A stretch of 64,000 nucleotides of DNA, taken from positions 372,001 to 436,000 of the forward strand of contig NZ_BSFC01000024.1 in the NCBI RefSeq assembly GCF_027922145.1, read 5' to 3'. Shown here piece after piece: positions 19,613 to 28,128 of the stretch. The stretch is from Novosphingobium resinovorum (lineage in GTDB: Bacteria > Pseudomonadota > Alphaproteobacteria > Sphingomonadales > Sphingomonadaceae). The notes beneath the pieces were generated by a model, which did no database searches, was not told where the DNA came from, and saw nothing but the letters and a program-made list of their open reading frames with translations. Each line of letters begins with the position of its first letter. Position 1 is the first letter of the stretch. A program made the translations under genes and the position numbers.

Positions 19613-20607
19613 GCCGGAATCTCCTCGGCAAAGACGTCGCGGCGCAGTTCGTCGTCGGACGGGAATTCACAGGCCATTGCGTAGTCGATGGCGTCGTTTA
19701 CTTCGGCCTCGATCCTCGCGGTCAGCGCATCGAGTTCCTCGGCCGAGGCGACGCCGTCGTCGATCAGCTTCTGGCGGAAGCGCGGCAGCGGATCGGCCTC
19801 GATCGCGGCGGCCTTTTCTTCCTTGGTCATGTAGGCGTCGTTGTCGCCGAAGACGTGGCCCATGAAGCGGAAGGTCTTGCACTCCAACAAGGTCGGCCCT
19901 TCACCGGCGCGGGCGCGCTCGATGGCGGCGTGGGCATGGGCATAAACGTCGAGCGGATCGTTGCCGTCGACCGTGTAGCCCGGCATACCGTAACCGGCCG
20001 CGCGCTTGGCGATGAAGTCCACCGAAGTGCCGTTCTCGTAGCGGGTGTGCTCGGCAAAGCCATTGTTCTGGCACACGAAGATCACCGGCAGCTTCCACAC
20101 CGAAGCGAGGTTCAGCGCCTCGTGGAAGGCGCCGATGTTGCTGGCGCCGTCACCGAAATAGGCGACCGTCACCTGCTTCGTCCCGTCGAGCAGCGCCGCC
20201 CAGCCGAAGCCGTTGGCGATCGGCATCGAGGAGCCGACGATGCCGGTCGTCACCATCACCCCGGTTTCCGGATGCGTGAGGTGCATCGGGCCGCCCTTGC
20301 CCTTGCAGGTGCCGTCGACGCGGCCGCAGATTTCTGCCCACAGGGGACGCAGCGGCATGTCCTTGGCGACCATGTCGTGGATGCCGCGATAGATCGTGCA
20401 GATCTTGTCGTCGTTGTTGAGCAGCACCGAGATTGCCGAGGGAATGCACTCTTGCCCGCGCGCCGAATAATACGGCGCGGTGATGCGGCCGCGGCGGATC
20501 TGCTGACGGGTGAGGTCGTCGTTGCGCTCGATGCGGATCATTCGACGGTAGATGTCGACCTGTGTGGCGGCGTCGGGGATGGCCCGGTTGGTTGGCGTTT
20601 CGCTCAT
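19609..20607 (-). CDS. 2-oxo acid / acetoin dehydrogenase E1 component, alpha subunit
   Basis: The protein has 332 residues from the ATG at 20,607, preceded by AGAGGA; a longer open frame upstream is not supported. The thiamine-diphosphate motif runs from GDGASN (152-157) to CQNN (179-182). Upstream are YYSARGQE and the GKGGPMHL segment shared by PDH and acetoin dehydrogenase alpha subunits. It forms the E1 heterotetramer with the coupled beta subunit. The substrate could be a pathway-derived 2-oxo acid. Confidence 0.9.
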   Translation of the reverse strand: MSETPTNRAIPDAATQVDIYRRMIRIERNDDLTRQQIRRGRITAPYYSARGQECIPSAISVLLNNDDKICTIYRGIHDMVAKDMPLRPLWAEICGRVDGTCKGKGGPMHLTHPETGVMVTTGIVGSSMPIANGFGWAALLDGTKQVTVAYFGDGASNIGAFHEALNLASVWKLPVIFVCQNNGFAEHTRYENGTSVDFIAKRAAGYGMPGYTVDGNDPLDVYAHAHAAIERARAGEGPTLLECKTFRFMGHVFGDNDAYMTKEEKAAAIEADPLPRFRQKLIDDGVASAEELDALTARIEAEVNDAIDYAMACEFPSDDELRRDVFAEEIPA

Positions 20608-20711
20608 GATTCCTCTCTCGGACAGCTCGTGGCTGCTGGGATGGCTGAACATTGGTTCAGGGCAGGCCCCGCTGGCAAGGGCGAGTGAACCGCCCCTGCG
20701 GTATCTGCGTT

Positions 20712-22403
20712 TCAGGACACCTGGTTGCCGAGGCCGGCCGCGTGCTTGGCCGCGATCCAGCCGAAGGTCATCGACGGGCCGACACTCGCGCCGGCGCCGG
20801 GATAGACGCGGCCCATCGGCGATGCGGTGGTGACGCCGCATGCATAGAGCCCCTCGATCACCGAGCCGTCCTCGCGCAGAACGCGCGAATCGCAGTCGCA
20901 CACGACGCCGCCGTAAGTCCCGACGTCACCCGGATAGACCGGGAAGGCATAGAACGGCGCCTTGTCGATCGTCCCCATCGTCTGGTTCGGGCCGTCCTTG
21001 AAGAACGGATCGCCGAGGAAGTTGTCGTAGGCCCGCTCGCCGCGCTGGAAATCCTCGTCGCGGCCGCCGCGCACGAAGCCGTTCCAGCGTGCGACCGTGG
21101 TTTCCAGAGCACCCGGGGGGACGCCGATGATCCCGGCCAGTTCGCCTACCGTGTCGGCCTTGCGCATCCAGCCCGAGGCGAGCCACTTGGCCATGTTCTT
21201 CTTGGCCGTGCCCTTACCGGCGACGGCGTATTCGTCCATGTATTGCTGGTCGAGGATCGCCCAGCTCGGCACTGCGGGCACGGTGCGGTTGCGCACCAGC
21301 ATGGTCTCGCAGAACGCCTCGTAGGAGCCGCCCTCGTTCATGTAGCGCAGGCCCGACTGGTCGACCTGGATCGCATGCGGCTTGGCGGTGGTGCTCTGGG
21401 TGCCCGGCTTGACGTAGTCGGCGTCCCAGCCGGGCGCGTCGGTCATCTGGAAACCGACCATCTGGTCCATCTGCGCCAGCGCAGCCCCCTTCGCGGCGAG
21501 TTCGCGGTGCATGTCGCCGGTGTCGGTCTCAATGCCGTTGGACCACTTCGACTGCGTGCCCGGCATGTAGGTGTCGCGCATCGCCTGGTTCATCGAGAAC
21601 CCGCCCGCGTTCATCAGGATGCCCAGCCGCGCGCCGATGCGCCATGGCTTGCCGTCCTTCTCGGTGACGACGCCGACGGCCTTTTCGCCTTCCATGATGA
21701 CTTCGCTGACGGGCGAATTCACTCGGATGTCGGCCGCCTGCTTGTCCAGCACGGCCTTCAGCATCCGGCCCTGCAGCGCCGCACCCGCCGTGACCCAGTG
21801 CTTGCCGGTGAGCTTTCCGGCGACGAACTTGAAGGCGATCTTGATGAAGACGCGCTTGAGTTCCCACGAATGCTTCATGAACGGCAGCTTCATCCCGTCG
21901 TCCAGCTTCACCGGCACTTCGAGGAAGCCCTTGCGCAGCTTGGCCGCCCATTCCTTGCCCAGTTCGTTCTTGTCGAAGGGCAGCGCGGTGACGGTGCGGC
22001 TGGTCTTCATGCCGCCGGGGAGTTCGTCGTAGTAGTCGGGCCAGAAGCGGGAGCCGCGCTCCATCCGCACGCCTTGCGCGACGATGAAGTCCAGCATCTT
22101 CGGCGCCTCGACCGCATAAGTGCGGCGCCGCGCCGGGCTGGTGCCGGGGGATTCCGCATCGTCGGGCACCACGGCATCAAGGTACTGACAGGCGCGTTCC
22201 AGACTGTCCTCGCCGGGGTCCATGAAGCGGTTGCCGGGTATCCACATGACCCCGCCGGACTTCGCCGTGGTGCCGCCGACCCACTGCGCCTTCTCGAGGA
22301 TCACGACGGTCTTGCCCGCCTGCTTCATCAACAATGCCGAAGCCATCGAGCCTGCGCCGCTGCCCACGACCACCCAGTCGAAAGTCTCGTCGAACTGCGT
22401 CAT
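20712..22403 (-). CDS. FAD-dependent oxidoreductase, 3-oxosteroid 1-dehydrogenase (KstD)-like
   Basis: The protein has 563 residues from the ATG at 22,403, with GGAGAGG about 10 bases upstream. The N-terminal dinucleotide fold has GSGAGS (14-19) and VGGTTAKSGG (42-51). The C-terminus has VYPGAGASVGPSMTFGW, close to the YPG-G---GP-MTFG stretch of KstD enzymes and fumarate-reductase-like flavoproteins. KstD introduces a delta-1 double bond into ring A of 3-ketosteroids. With ACADs and a Rieske ferredoxin nearby, an action on a cyclic ketone is plausible, but the substrate is not proven. Confidence 0.82.
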   Translation of the reverse strand: MTQFDETFDWVVVGSGAGSMASALLMKQAGKTVVILEKAQWVGGTTAKSGGVMWIPGNRFMDPGEDSLERACQYLDAVVPDDAESPGTSPARRRTYAVEAPKMLDFIVAQGVRMERGSRFWPDYYDELPGGMKTSRTVTALPFDKNELGKEWAAKLRKGFLEVPVKLDDGMKLPFMKHSWELKRVFIKIAFKFVAGKLTGKHWVTAGAALQGRMLKAVLDKQAADIRVNSPVSEVIMEGEKAVGVVTEKDGKPWRIGARLGILMNAGGFSMNQAMRDTYMPGTQSKWSNGIETDTGDMHRELAAKGAALAQMDQMVGFQMTDAPGWDADYVKPGTQSTTAKPHAIQVDQSGLRYMNEGGSYEAFCETMLVRNRTVPAVPSWAILDQQYMDEYAVAGKGTAKKNMAKWLASGWMRKADTVGELAGIIGVPPGALETTVARWNGFVRGGRDEDFQRGERAYDNFLGDPFFKDGPNQTMGTIDKAPFYAFPVYPGDVGTYGGVVCDCDSRVLREDGSVIEGLYACGVTTASPMGRVYPGAGASVGPSMTFGWIAAKHAAGLGNQVS

Positions 22404-22497
22404 CGTGCCGTAACCTCTCCGCCTAGCCGCGCTGCTGCGCATGCGTTCAGCCCGGTAGATCGAACTTCGCCCGCTTTGGCAACGCGAGGGGCAAAGG

Positions 22498-22513
22498 TTT
22501 CGCCGGAGCGAAA
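22498..22513. promoter_or_regulatory. Inverted repeat in a divergent promoter region
   Basis: TTTCGC-CGGA-GCGAAA is a perfect 6-bp dyad in the 191 bases between the divergent KstD-like and enoyl-CoA hydratase genes. It could be an operator shared by the two promoters. No TetR or MarR gene is directly adjacent, so the binding protein is unknown. Confidence 0.35.
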
Positions 22514-22594
22514 GGTTTGGGCAAAATCGCGTTTTCGCATGGCCCTCGATACCGCCCGGCCTATGACGCTGGAGGGAAGAGGAGACCTGCCGAA

Positions 22595-23404
22595 ATGACC
22601 GATACCGCGCCCGCCCTGCCGCAGTTGGCCACGATCGAAATGGCCCGCGAAGGACGGCTGCTGCGCATCACGCTCAACCGGCCCGAGGCGCTGAACGCGG
22701 TAAACCTGCAGCTTCACGACGATCTGGCCGAGGCGATGTGGTTCGCACAGGTCGATACCGGATCGGACGTCGTCGTGCTGACCGGCGCGGGCCGCGCCTT
22801 CTCGGCGGGCGGTGACCTCGACCACATCGAGAACAATGCGCGCAACCCACATCTCTTCGACCACGAGACGCGGGTAGCCAAGCGCATCGTCTCTACCCTG
22901 CTCGACATCGACAAGCCGGTGGTGTGCCGGATGAACGGCCACGCGGTCGGCCTCGGCGCGACGCTAGCGCTGCTGTGCGATGTGATCTTCGCCGCCGAGG
23001 GCGCGAAGATCGGCGACCCGCACGTCGGCCTCGGCCTCGTCGCGGGGGACGGCGGCGCGGTGATCTGGGCGCAGCGCATCGGCCTGACGCGGGCCAAGGA
23101 ATACCTGCTGACCGGCGACCTGCTTACGGCCAGCAAAGCGGCCGAGATCGGGTTGATCAATCACTGCGTGCCGGCGGGCGAACTCGACGCGGCGGTCGAT
23201 ACGTTCTGCGCGAAGCTGCTGGCAGGCGCGACGGTGGCGATCCGGGCGACCAAGATCCTCACCAACCTCGAACTCAAGCGGCTGGCGACGGCGCTGATGG
23301 ACGCGGGGATCGCCTACGAAAGCGTCTCGGTCCGCAGCATGGACCATCTGGAGGGCATTCAGGCCCTCAGGGAAAAGCGGCCGCCGAAGTTCGTGGGCCG
23401 CTGA
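22595..23404 (+). CDS. Enoyl-CoA hydratase/isomerase (crotonase) family protein
   Basis: The protein has 269 residues from the ATG at 22,595, preceded by GAAGAGGAGA. Crotonase features are LNRPEALNAV, the oxyanion-hole segments GRAFSAGGDL and NGHAVGLGA, and DPHVGLGLVAGDGG. The two glutamates that catalyse hydration in classical enoyl-CoA hydratase are not evident at the usual places (GLGATLAL and GDGGAV), so it may be an isomerase, hydrolase or C-C lyase of the superfamily. It is divergent from the KstD-like gene. Confidence 0.85.
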   Translation: MTDTAPALPQLATIEMAREGRLLRITLNRPEALNAVNLQLHDDLAEAMWFAQVDTGSDVVVLTGAGRAFSAGGDLDHIENNARNPHLFDHETRVAKRIVSTLLDIDKPVVCRMNGHAVGLGATLALLCDVIFAAEGAKIGDPHVGLGLVAGDGGAVIWAQRIGLTRAKEYLLTGDLLTASKAAEIGLINHCVPAGELDAAVDTFCAKLLAGATVAIRATKILTNLELKRLATALMDAGIAYESVSVRSMDHLEGIQALREKRPPKFVGR

Positions 23405-23417
23405 GTCTCCTCACTTC

Positions 23418-23445
23418 GTCATTGCGAGCGCAGCGTAGCAATGAT
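23418..23445. repeat. Half copy of REP-like repeat (family A)
   Basis: GTCATTGCGAGCGCAGCGTA at about 23,418 matches the first part of the family A unit and is not followed by the inverted partner. It lies between convergent genes. Confidence 0.6.
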
Positions 23446-23454
23446 GAGGAAGGG

Positions 23455-23787
23455 TTAGCCCGGCACCACCCGCTCGCCGTGCTCGGTGAACAGCGCGGTG
23501 TAGCAGGTGCCCATGTCCTGCGCGTCGCTCTGCGTCAGTTCGCCCGACTTCGAGGCCGCGCCCAGCGCGCCGAGGAAGGCCATCGGGTCATCCGCCTCGA
23601 TGTCGTAGATCGCGAGGAATTCGTTGGGATCCGCGCCCATCAGCCGCGCCGCCAGCTTGTAGCGCTGGGCGCCCGCCATGCCGAACGTGTTGACCAGTTC
23701 GGGCAAGTGCTTGGTGTCGTACCATTCGTGATACTCGGCCTCGCGACCGGGCTGCGGGCGAGTGAGCGCGACGAGCTTCATCTTCAT
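23455..23787 (-). CDS. Small dimeric alpha/beta-barrel (EthD/ABM-like) protein
   Basis: The protein has 110 residues from the ATG at 23,787, preceded by GAGAGGAATTGCC. The pattern MKLVALTRPQPGREAEYHEWYDTKHLPEL, with the xxWYxxxHLPE turn, is typical of EthD-type or ABM-type small dimeric barrels. These occur in catabolic clusters as accessory enzymes or monooxygenase-like proteins. It lies 70 bases downstream of an AraC-type regulator on the same strand. Its exact role is unknown. Confidence 0.7.
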   Translation of the reverse strand: MKMKLVALTRPQPGREAEYHEWYDTKHLPELVNTFGMAGAQRYKLAARLMGADPNEFLAIYDIEADDPMAFLGALGAASKSGELTQSDAQDMGTCYTALFTEHGERVVPG

Positions 23788-23857
23788 GGCAATTCCTCTC
23801 TTCCAGACGTTCTTGCCGCCGAGGATTGGCCAGCCCCGACACCGATGCAAGCGGCCA

Positions 23858-24910
23858 CTATCCGGTTGCCGAAAGCATCGCCCCGCCGTCCCTGGCGAAC
23901 ACCGGACACGATCCGAACGGCTCCTCCGCACTCACCGCGATCATCTCCTGCACCGCGCTCTCTCCGCGATACTCGCGCGGGTTGGCGCCGAAGACGCGCT
24001 TGAACATGCGGCTGAAATGCGCGGGGCTCTTGAAGCCGACGCCATAGGCGATCTCCCCGATCGACACCTCGCGCGGGTCGGAAGCCGCGAGCCAGTCCCT
24101 CGCCTTCGCCAGTCGCTGCTCCCAGACCAGTTCCGAGAACGAGGTGTCGCGCATCCGCAGCAGGAACGAGAGATAGCGCGGAGAAATGCCGCAGCCCTTC
24201 GCCACCATCGCCGTCGACAGCAGGGGATCGGCGAGGTGGACCTCAATGAACCGCAGCACCTGCTCCAGCCTCCGCTCGGCGATCGACAGGCGGGCGGGCG
24301 CGGTGTCTTCCCCCGCGCGGATGGCATTGCCGATCAGGCCGAGCGCGGTATCGACCAGAAGCCGCGCCGACGCCTCGCCGATGCGCCCCTCGTCGGCCAG
24401 CACTTCGTCCAGCAGAGTCTCGGCCAGCGCGAGTTCGGCGCGCTCCATCGCCATGAACAGGCCGTTGTTGAATTCCTGCCGCACGAAGCCGCGCAGGATG
24501 TGGGTGGGCACGGCGAGGTTCAGCACTTCGTGCATTCCGTCCTGGCCTATCCGGCACTCCACGCAGAACGGCGACATCGAGCGGGTGATGAGGAAGTCCC
24601 CGGCTTTCGCCACCTTGCCGCCGCACTGGTTGGAGACGGCGAGTTCCCCCCGCTTGACGAACCACAGGATCGAGAGGTCCGTCGCATCCTCGCGAATATG
24701 ACGGCGCGAGCGGCGGAAGAACAGATTGGCGGCCGAACGTCGCCGTATGATCGAGATTGCACCGACTGCCTTGCGCTCCGAATGCAAGTCGGCGGTCGCC
24801 GCATCGTCCGCGATCCAGATGTCACCCCGGCAGTATTCCTGCCCGCGACTGCCGTGAAACAGGCAATCGCGGTGCTCGCGCATCTGGAACGTGAACAGAG
24901 TCTCCGCCAT
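23858..24910 (-). CDS. AraC-family transcriptional regulator
   Basis: The 350-residue protein has a C-terminal double HTH at about 225-325: LADPLLSTAMVAKGCGISPRYLSFLLR and then IGEIAYGVGFKSPAHFSRMFKRVFGANPREYR. The N-terminal 200 residues resemble the AraC_binding_2 sensor of regulators of aromatic or acid catabolism (GDFLITRSMSPF). It probably activates nearby catabolic genes in response to a pathway compound, but the target is not clear. Confidence 0.9.
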   Translation of the reverse strand: MAETLFTFQMREHRDCLFHGSRGQEYCRGDIWIADDAATADLHSERKAVGAISIIRRRSAANLFFRRSRRHIREDATDLSILWFVKRGELAVSNQCGGKVAKAGDFLITRSMSPFCVECRIGQDGMHEVLNLAVPTHILRGFVRQEFNNGLFMAMERAELALAETLLDEVLADEGRIGEASARLLVDTALGLIGNAIRAGEDTAPARLSIAERRLEQVLRFIEVHLADPLLSTAMVAKGCGISPRYLSFLLRMRDTSFSELVWEQRLAKARDWLAASDPREVSIGEIAYGVGFKSPAHFSRMFKRVFGANPREYRGESAVQEMIAVSAEEPFGSCPVFARDGGAMLSATG

Positions 24911-25053
24911 GGCTCTCTCCCGATGGCGGGACCGAGGCGCTTCTGTCGGCGTCGGTGCTCCCCACCATTCGTATCACCTGTGCGGGATGCTACCCGACAT
25001 TGTCGGCAAATCGACCGGCATTGCGTACACGGCCGTCTAGCATCGCCCGGGCG

Positions 25054-26034
25054 TTACTCCATTACCAGCACGACCCGGCCAGCAGCCTTGCCCGAGAAGG
25101 CCGCGTTCATCGCCTCGGCATGACGCTCAAGCGGATAGCGTTCGGCGATCGCGGGGGAGAACACACCCTCGCCAGCCAGTTCCATCACCTTGCGCCGCAG
25201 GGCGGCGGCCTCGGTGGGACGCCGCAGCGCGTGATCGCGCATCTGCACGCCCACGAGGCTGGCGCTCTTGAGCAGCGGCAGGTTCGTGCGCAGCGCCGCG
25301 ATCCCGGCGGTGAAGCCGATCACCAGATGGCGCCCGTCGTAGCCGAGATTGCGGAAGGCCGGTTCGCTGGCCTCGCCGCCCACGGGATCGAAGACGATGT
25401 CGACGGGCTTGCCGTCGTTCGCCGCCATGACCTGATCGCGCCAGTCCTGCGCGCCGGTGGTGACGACCGCATGCGCCCCGCCCGCCAGTGCCGCCGCCTG
25501 CTTCTCCGGACTGGATGCCGAGGCGATGACGTGCAAGCCAAGGTGCCTGCCGACCTGGATTGCCGCGTATCCGGTCCCGCCCGCCGCGCCGAGCACCAGC
25601 AGCGTCTCGCCCGGCTTCGCGCGCCCGCGATCGGCCAGCGCGTAGTACGCGGTCTGGTAGTTCACCGCGAAGACAGCGGCCTGCTCGAACGTCATCGCCT
25701 CGGGCACTTTCGCCATGTTGGCGGCGGCGAAGAGATTGGCCTCGGCGAACAACCCGCCGAGCCCGCCGCAGAACACGCGGTCACCGGGGGCGAGGTGCGT
25801 CACGCCCGGCCCCACCGCCTCGACCAGGCCCGCCGCCTCGCTGCCGGGGATGAAGGGCATCGGCGGCTTGAACTGGTAGTGCCCCATCGCTGTCAGCACA
25901 TCGACGTAGGACACCCCCGCCGCCTTGATGGCGACGCGCACCTGACCCTCGCCGGGAGCACCGGGGTCGAACGCTTCGAGGACATAGCTCTCCGGCGGCC
26001 CGAAGGCGCGGCCGATGACCGCGCGCGGGCTCAA
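25054..26034 (-). CDS. NADPH:quinone oxidoreductase-like (zinc-free MDR) protein
   Basis: The protein has 326 residues. I place the start at a TTG (26,034) that overlaps the stop of the SDR gene by 4 bases; the only in-frame ATG nearby is within the conserved fold. Family features are GVSYVDVLTAMGHYQ, PFIPGSEAAGLVEAVG and the NADPH motif GAAGGTGYAA. It would reduce a quinone or an enone/enoyl-CoA. It is the last gene of the marR-APH-ACAD-SDR-QOR unit, so an enoyl-CoA reductase role is conceivable. Confidence 0.82.
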   Translation of the reverse strand: MSPRAVIGRAFGPPESYVLEAFDPGAPGEGQVRVAIKAAGVSYVDVLTAMGHYQFKPPMPFIPGSEAAGLVEAVGPGVTHLAPGDRVFCGGLGGLFAEANLFAAANMAKVPEAMTFEQAAVFAVNYQTAYYALADRGRAKPGETLLVLGAAGGTGYAAIQVGRHLGLHVIASASSPEKQAAALAGGAHAVVTTGAQDWRDQVMAANDGKPVDIVFDPVGGEASEPAFRNLGYDGRHLVIGFTAGIAALRTNLPLLKSASLVGVQMRDHALRRPTEAAALRRKVMELAGEGVFSPAIAERYPLERHAEAMNAAFSGKAAGRVVLVME

Positions 26035-26786
26035 TGCTGCCCCCCGTCGCAGCGCACGATCGAGCCCGTCACGTTGACCGAGGCAGGGCTGGCCAGGAAC
26101 AGCGCGGCGGTGACGATCTCCTCCGGGTTCGCCGCATGCCCGCGCGGGATCGGGATCGGCCCCTGCCCCTTGTCGGGCCATGCCTCGACGATATCGGTGC
26201 GGAATGCGCCCGGCGAGAGCGTGTTGACCCGCACGTGCGGCGCATATTCCCACGCCAGCGAGCGGCTCATCGCATTGAGCGCGGCCTTGGACGATCCATA
26301 AGTCACCACCTGCGGTAGCGGCATCATCGAGCCCGAGGAGGTCACGTTGATGATGCAACCGCCCGGCCCGCCTGCCTCGGCGCGGTCGAACATGCGCTTG
26401 CCCACCAGTGTCGAAAGGCGGAACGGCCCCTTGAAGTTGAGGTTGAGCACGGAATCGAACAACTTCTCGCTGACTTCGTGGCTGGGCATGCGCGGGCTCA
26501 TCCCCGCATTGTTCACAAGGATATCCACAGCCCCGAAAGCCGCATAGGCCTCCTCGACCAGCCGCTCGCATTCGTCCCAGCGGCCGACGTGGGCGCTGAT
26601 CGCCATCGCCTTGCGGCCAACACCGCGCATTTCCTCGCAGACCGCCTCGCAGACATCGAGCTTGCGACTGGCGACGATCACGTCGGCACCGCGCTCGGCG
26701 AAAGCGCGGACCATCTGGTAGCCCAGCCCGCGCGACCCGCCGGTGACGAGCGCGACCTTGCCGGTGAAGTCGAACAGCGGGTCCAT
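26031..26786 (-). CDS. Short-chain dehydrogenase/reductase, LvaD-like position
   Basis: The protein has 251 residues from the ATG at 26,786, which has GAGAG about 9 bases upstream; ATGs at 26,795 and 26,804 are alternatives. Motifs: TGGSRGLG (15-22), NNAG, and YGSSK near residue 158. The cofactor segment SRKLD suggests NADP(H). It follows the ACAD gene directly (the stop TGA at 26,788-26,790 is next to the start). In the Pseudomonas putida lva operon an SDR (LvaD) reduces a 4-oxoacyl-CoA; gene order makes a similar role attractive here. Confidence 0.85.
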   Translation of the reverse strand: MDPLFDFTGKVALVTGGSRGLGYQMVRAFAERGADVIVASRKLDVCEAVCEEMRGVGRKAMAISAHVGRWDECERLVEEAYAAFGAVDILVNNAGMSPRMPSHEVSEKLFDSVLNLNFKGPFRLSTLVGKRMFDRAEAGGPGGCIINVTSSGSMMPLPQVVTYGSSKAALNAMSRSLAWEYAPHVRVNTLSPGAFRTDIVEAWPDKGQGPIPIPRGHAANPEEIVTAALFLASPASVNVTGSIVRCDGGQH

Positions 26787-26787
26787 C

Positions 26788-28092
26788 TCAGGCATCTCTC
26801 GCATTCGGGTAGCGCTCCAGCGCCTTCGCGGTGCGCGTCGGGATATGCTCAGTCGGAAACATCCCTTCCGCCGGCCGCACCCGCTTGAGATAGGCGCGCG
26901 CCAGTTGCGAGCGGTGCGCGTCGGTCGGCCCATCGGCGAAGGCCAGCGCCATGTTGCCGCCGTACCATTTGGCCAGCGGCATATCGAGCGAGATGCCCAG
27001 AGATCCATGCACCTCCAGCGCCCGCCCGACGACGTTCGCATAGACCGAGGCCATCGCCACCTTGCACATGCCGATGTGTTTGCGCGCCGCGCCGTGCTTC
27101 AGGCGGCCCGCCTCGATCTCGTCGATCAGCCATGCGGTCTTGAGCACCAGCAGGCGGAACTGCTCCAGTTCGATCACCGAATCGGCGATCTTGGCCTGCA
27201 CCAACTGGTGATCGCCCAGCATCGCGCCCTTGGTGCGGCGCGAGACGGCGCGTTCCAGCATCATGTCGAGCGCGCGGTTGCACATGCCCACCGTGCGCAT
27301 GGCATGGTGGATGCGGCCCCCACCCAGCCGCGCCTGCGCCACCTTGAATCCTTCGCCCGGCCCCCCGAGCATATGATCGAGCGGCACCCGGACCCGGTTG
27401 TAGCGGATATGCGCGTGATGCCCGTTCTCGGGATCGAAGTCCCCGGCGATGGCGACGTTGCGCAGGATCTCGATCCCCGGCGTGTCGGCGGGAACGACGA
27501 ACATGCTCATCCGCTCGGTCAGCGGGGCGTCCGGATCGGTCACGGCGATGACCAGCAGGAAGCTGGCGAACCGGGCATTGGAGGAGAACCACTTCTCGCC
27601 CTCGATCACCCATTCGTCGCCTTCCTGCACGGCGCGGCATGTGAAGACGTCGGGGTCGGCGCCGCCCTGCGGCTCGGTCATCGAGAAGCACGAGACGATC
27701 TCGCCGGCCATCAGCGGGCCGAGGTACTTCTGCTTCTGCTCCGCCGTGCCGAACAGGGCGAGGATTTCGGCATTGCCGGTATCGGGCGCGGCGGTGCCGA
27801 ACACCGTCGGCGCCCAAGTGGAGCGGCCGATGATCTCGTTCATCAGCGCCAGCTTGACTTGTCCGTAGCCGGGACCGCCAAGATGCGGGCCGAGATGGCA
27901 GGCCCAGAGCCCCTGCGCCCTCACCTGCTCCTGCAGCGGCTTCAGGTGCCGCCGGGCGGCCGCGTAGGAGGGATCGAACTGCGCGCCCTGTTCGGGGAAC
28001 AGCAGGTCCATCGTCTCGCACTCGTCGCGCACGAAGCGGTCCATCCAGTCGAGCCTGGCCTGGAACTCCGGGTCCGTCGAAAAATCGATCAT
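26788..28092 (-). CDS. Acyl-CoA dehydrogenase, ACAD10/11 (LvaC-like) type
   Basis: The protein has 434 residues, longer than simple ACADs. The flavin segment is SCFSMTEPQGGADP (134-147), with EKWFSSNA at about 165-172 and HGSLGISLDMPLAKWYGG near the C-terminus; the tail ends in HIPTRTAKALERYP. This subtype includes ACAD10/11 and bacterial LvaC, where partner kinases phosphorylate a 4-hydroxyacyl-CoA and the ACAD domain removes the phosphate to give an enoyl-CoA. Such a phosphotransferase gene lies just upstream. The assignment is by subtype and context. Confidence 0.85.
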   Translation of the reverse strand: MIDFSTDPEFQARLDWMDRFVRDECETMDLLFPEQGAQFDPSYAAARRHLKPLQEQVRAQGLWACHLGPHLGGPGYGQVKLALMNEIIGRSTWAPTVFGTAAPDTGNAEILALFGTAEQKQKYLGPLMAGEIVSCFSMTEPQGGADPDVFTCRAVQEGDEWVIEGEKWFSSNARFASFLLVIAVTDPDAPLTERMSMFVVPADTPGIEILRNVAIAGDFDPENGHHAHIRYNRVRVPLDHMLGGPGEGFKVAQARLGGGRIHHAMRTVGMCNRALDMMLERAVSRRTKGAMLGDHQLVQAKIADSVIELEQFRLLVLKTAWLIDEIEAGRLKHGAARKHIGMCKVAMASVYANVVGRALEVHGSLGISLDMPLAKWYGGNMALAFADGPTDAHRSQLARAYLKRVRPAEGMFPTEHIPTRTAKALERYPNARDA

Positions 28093-28128
28093 CGTTCTCT
28101 CCCATTCCTCCCCGTACCGGAGAGGAAT

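Noticed and set aside
20652..22598. 648-codon plus-strand open frame
   Set aside because: Antisense to the KstD-like flavoprotein gene; no domain seen.
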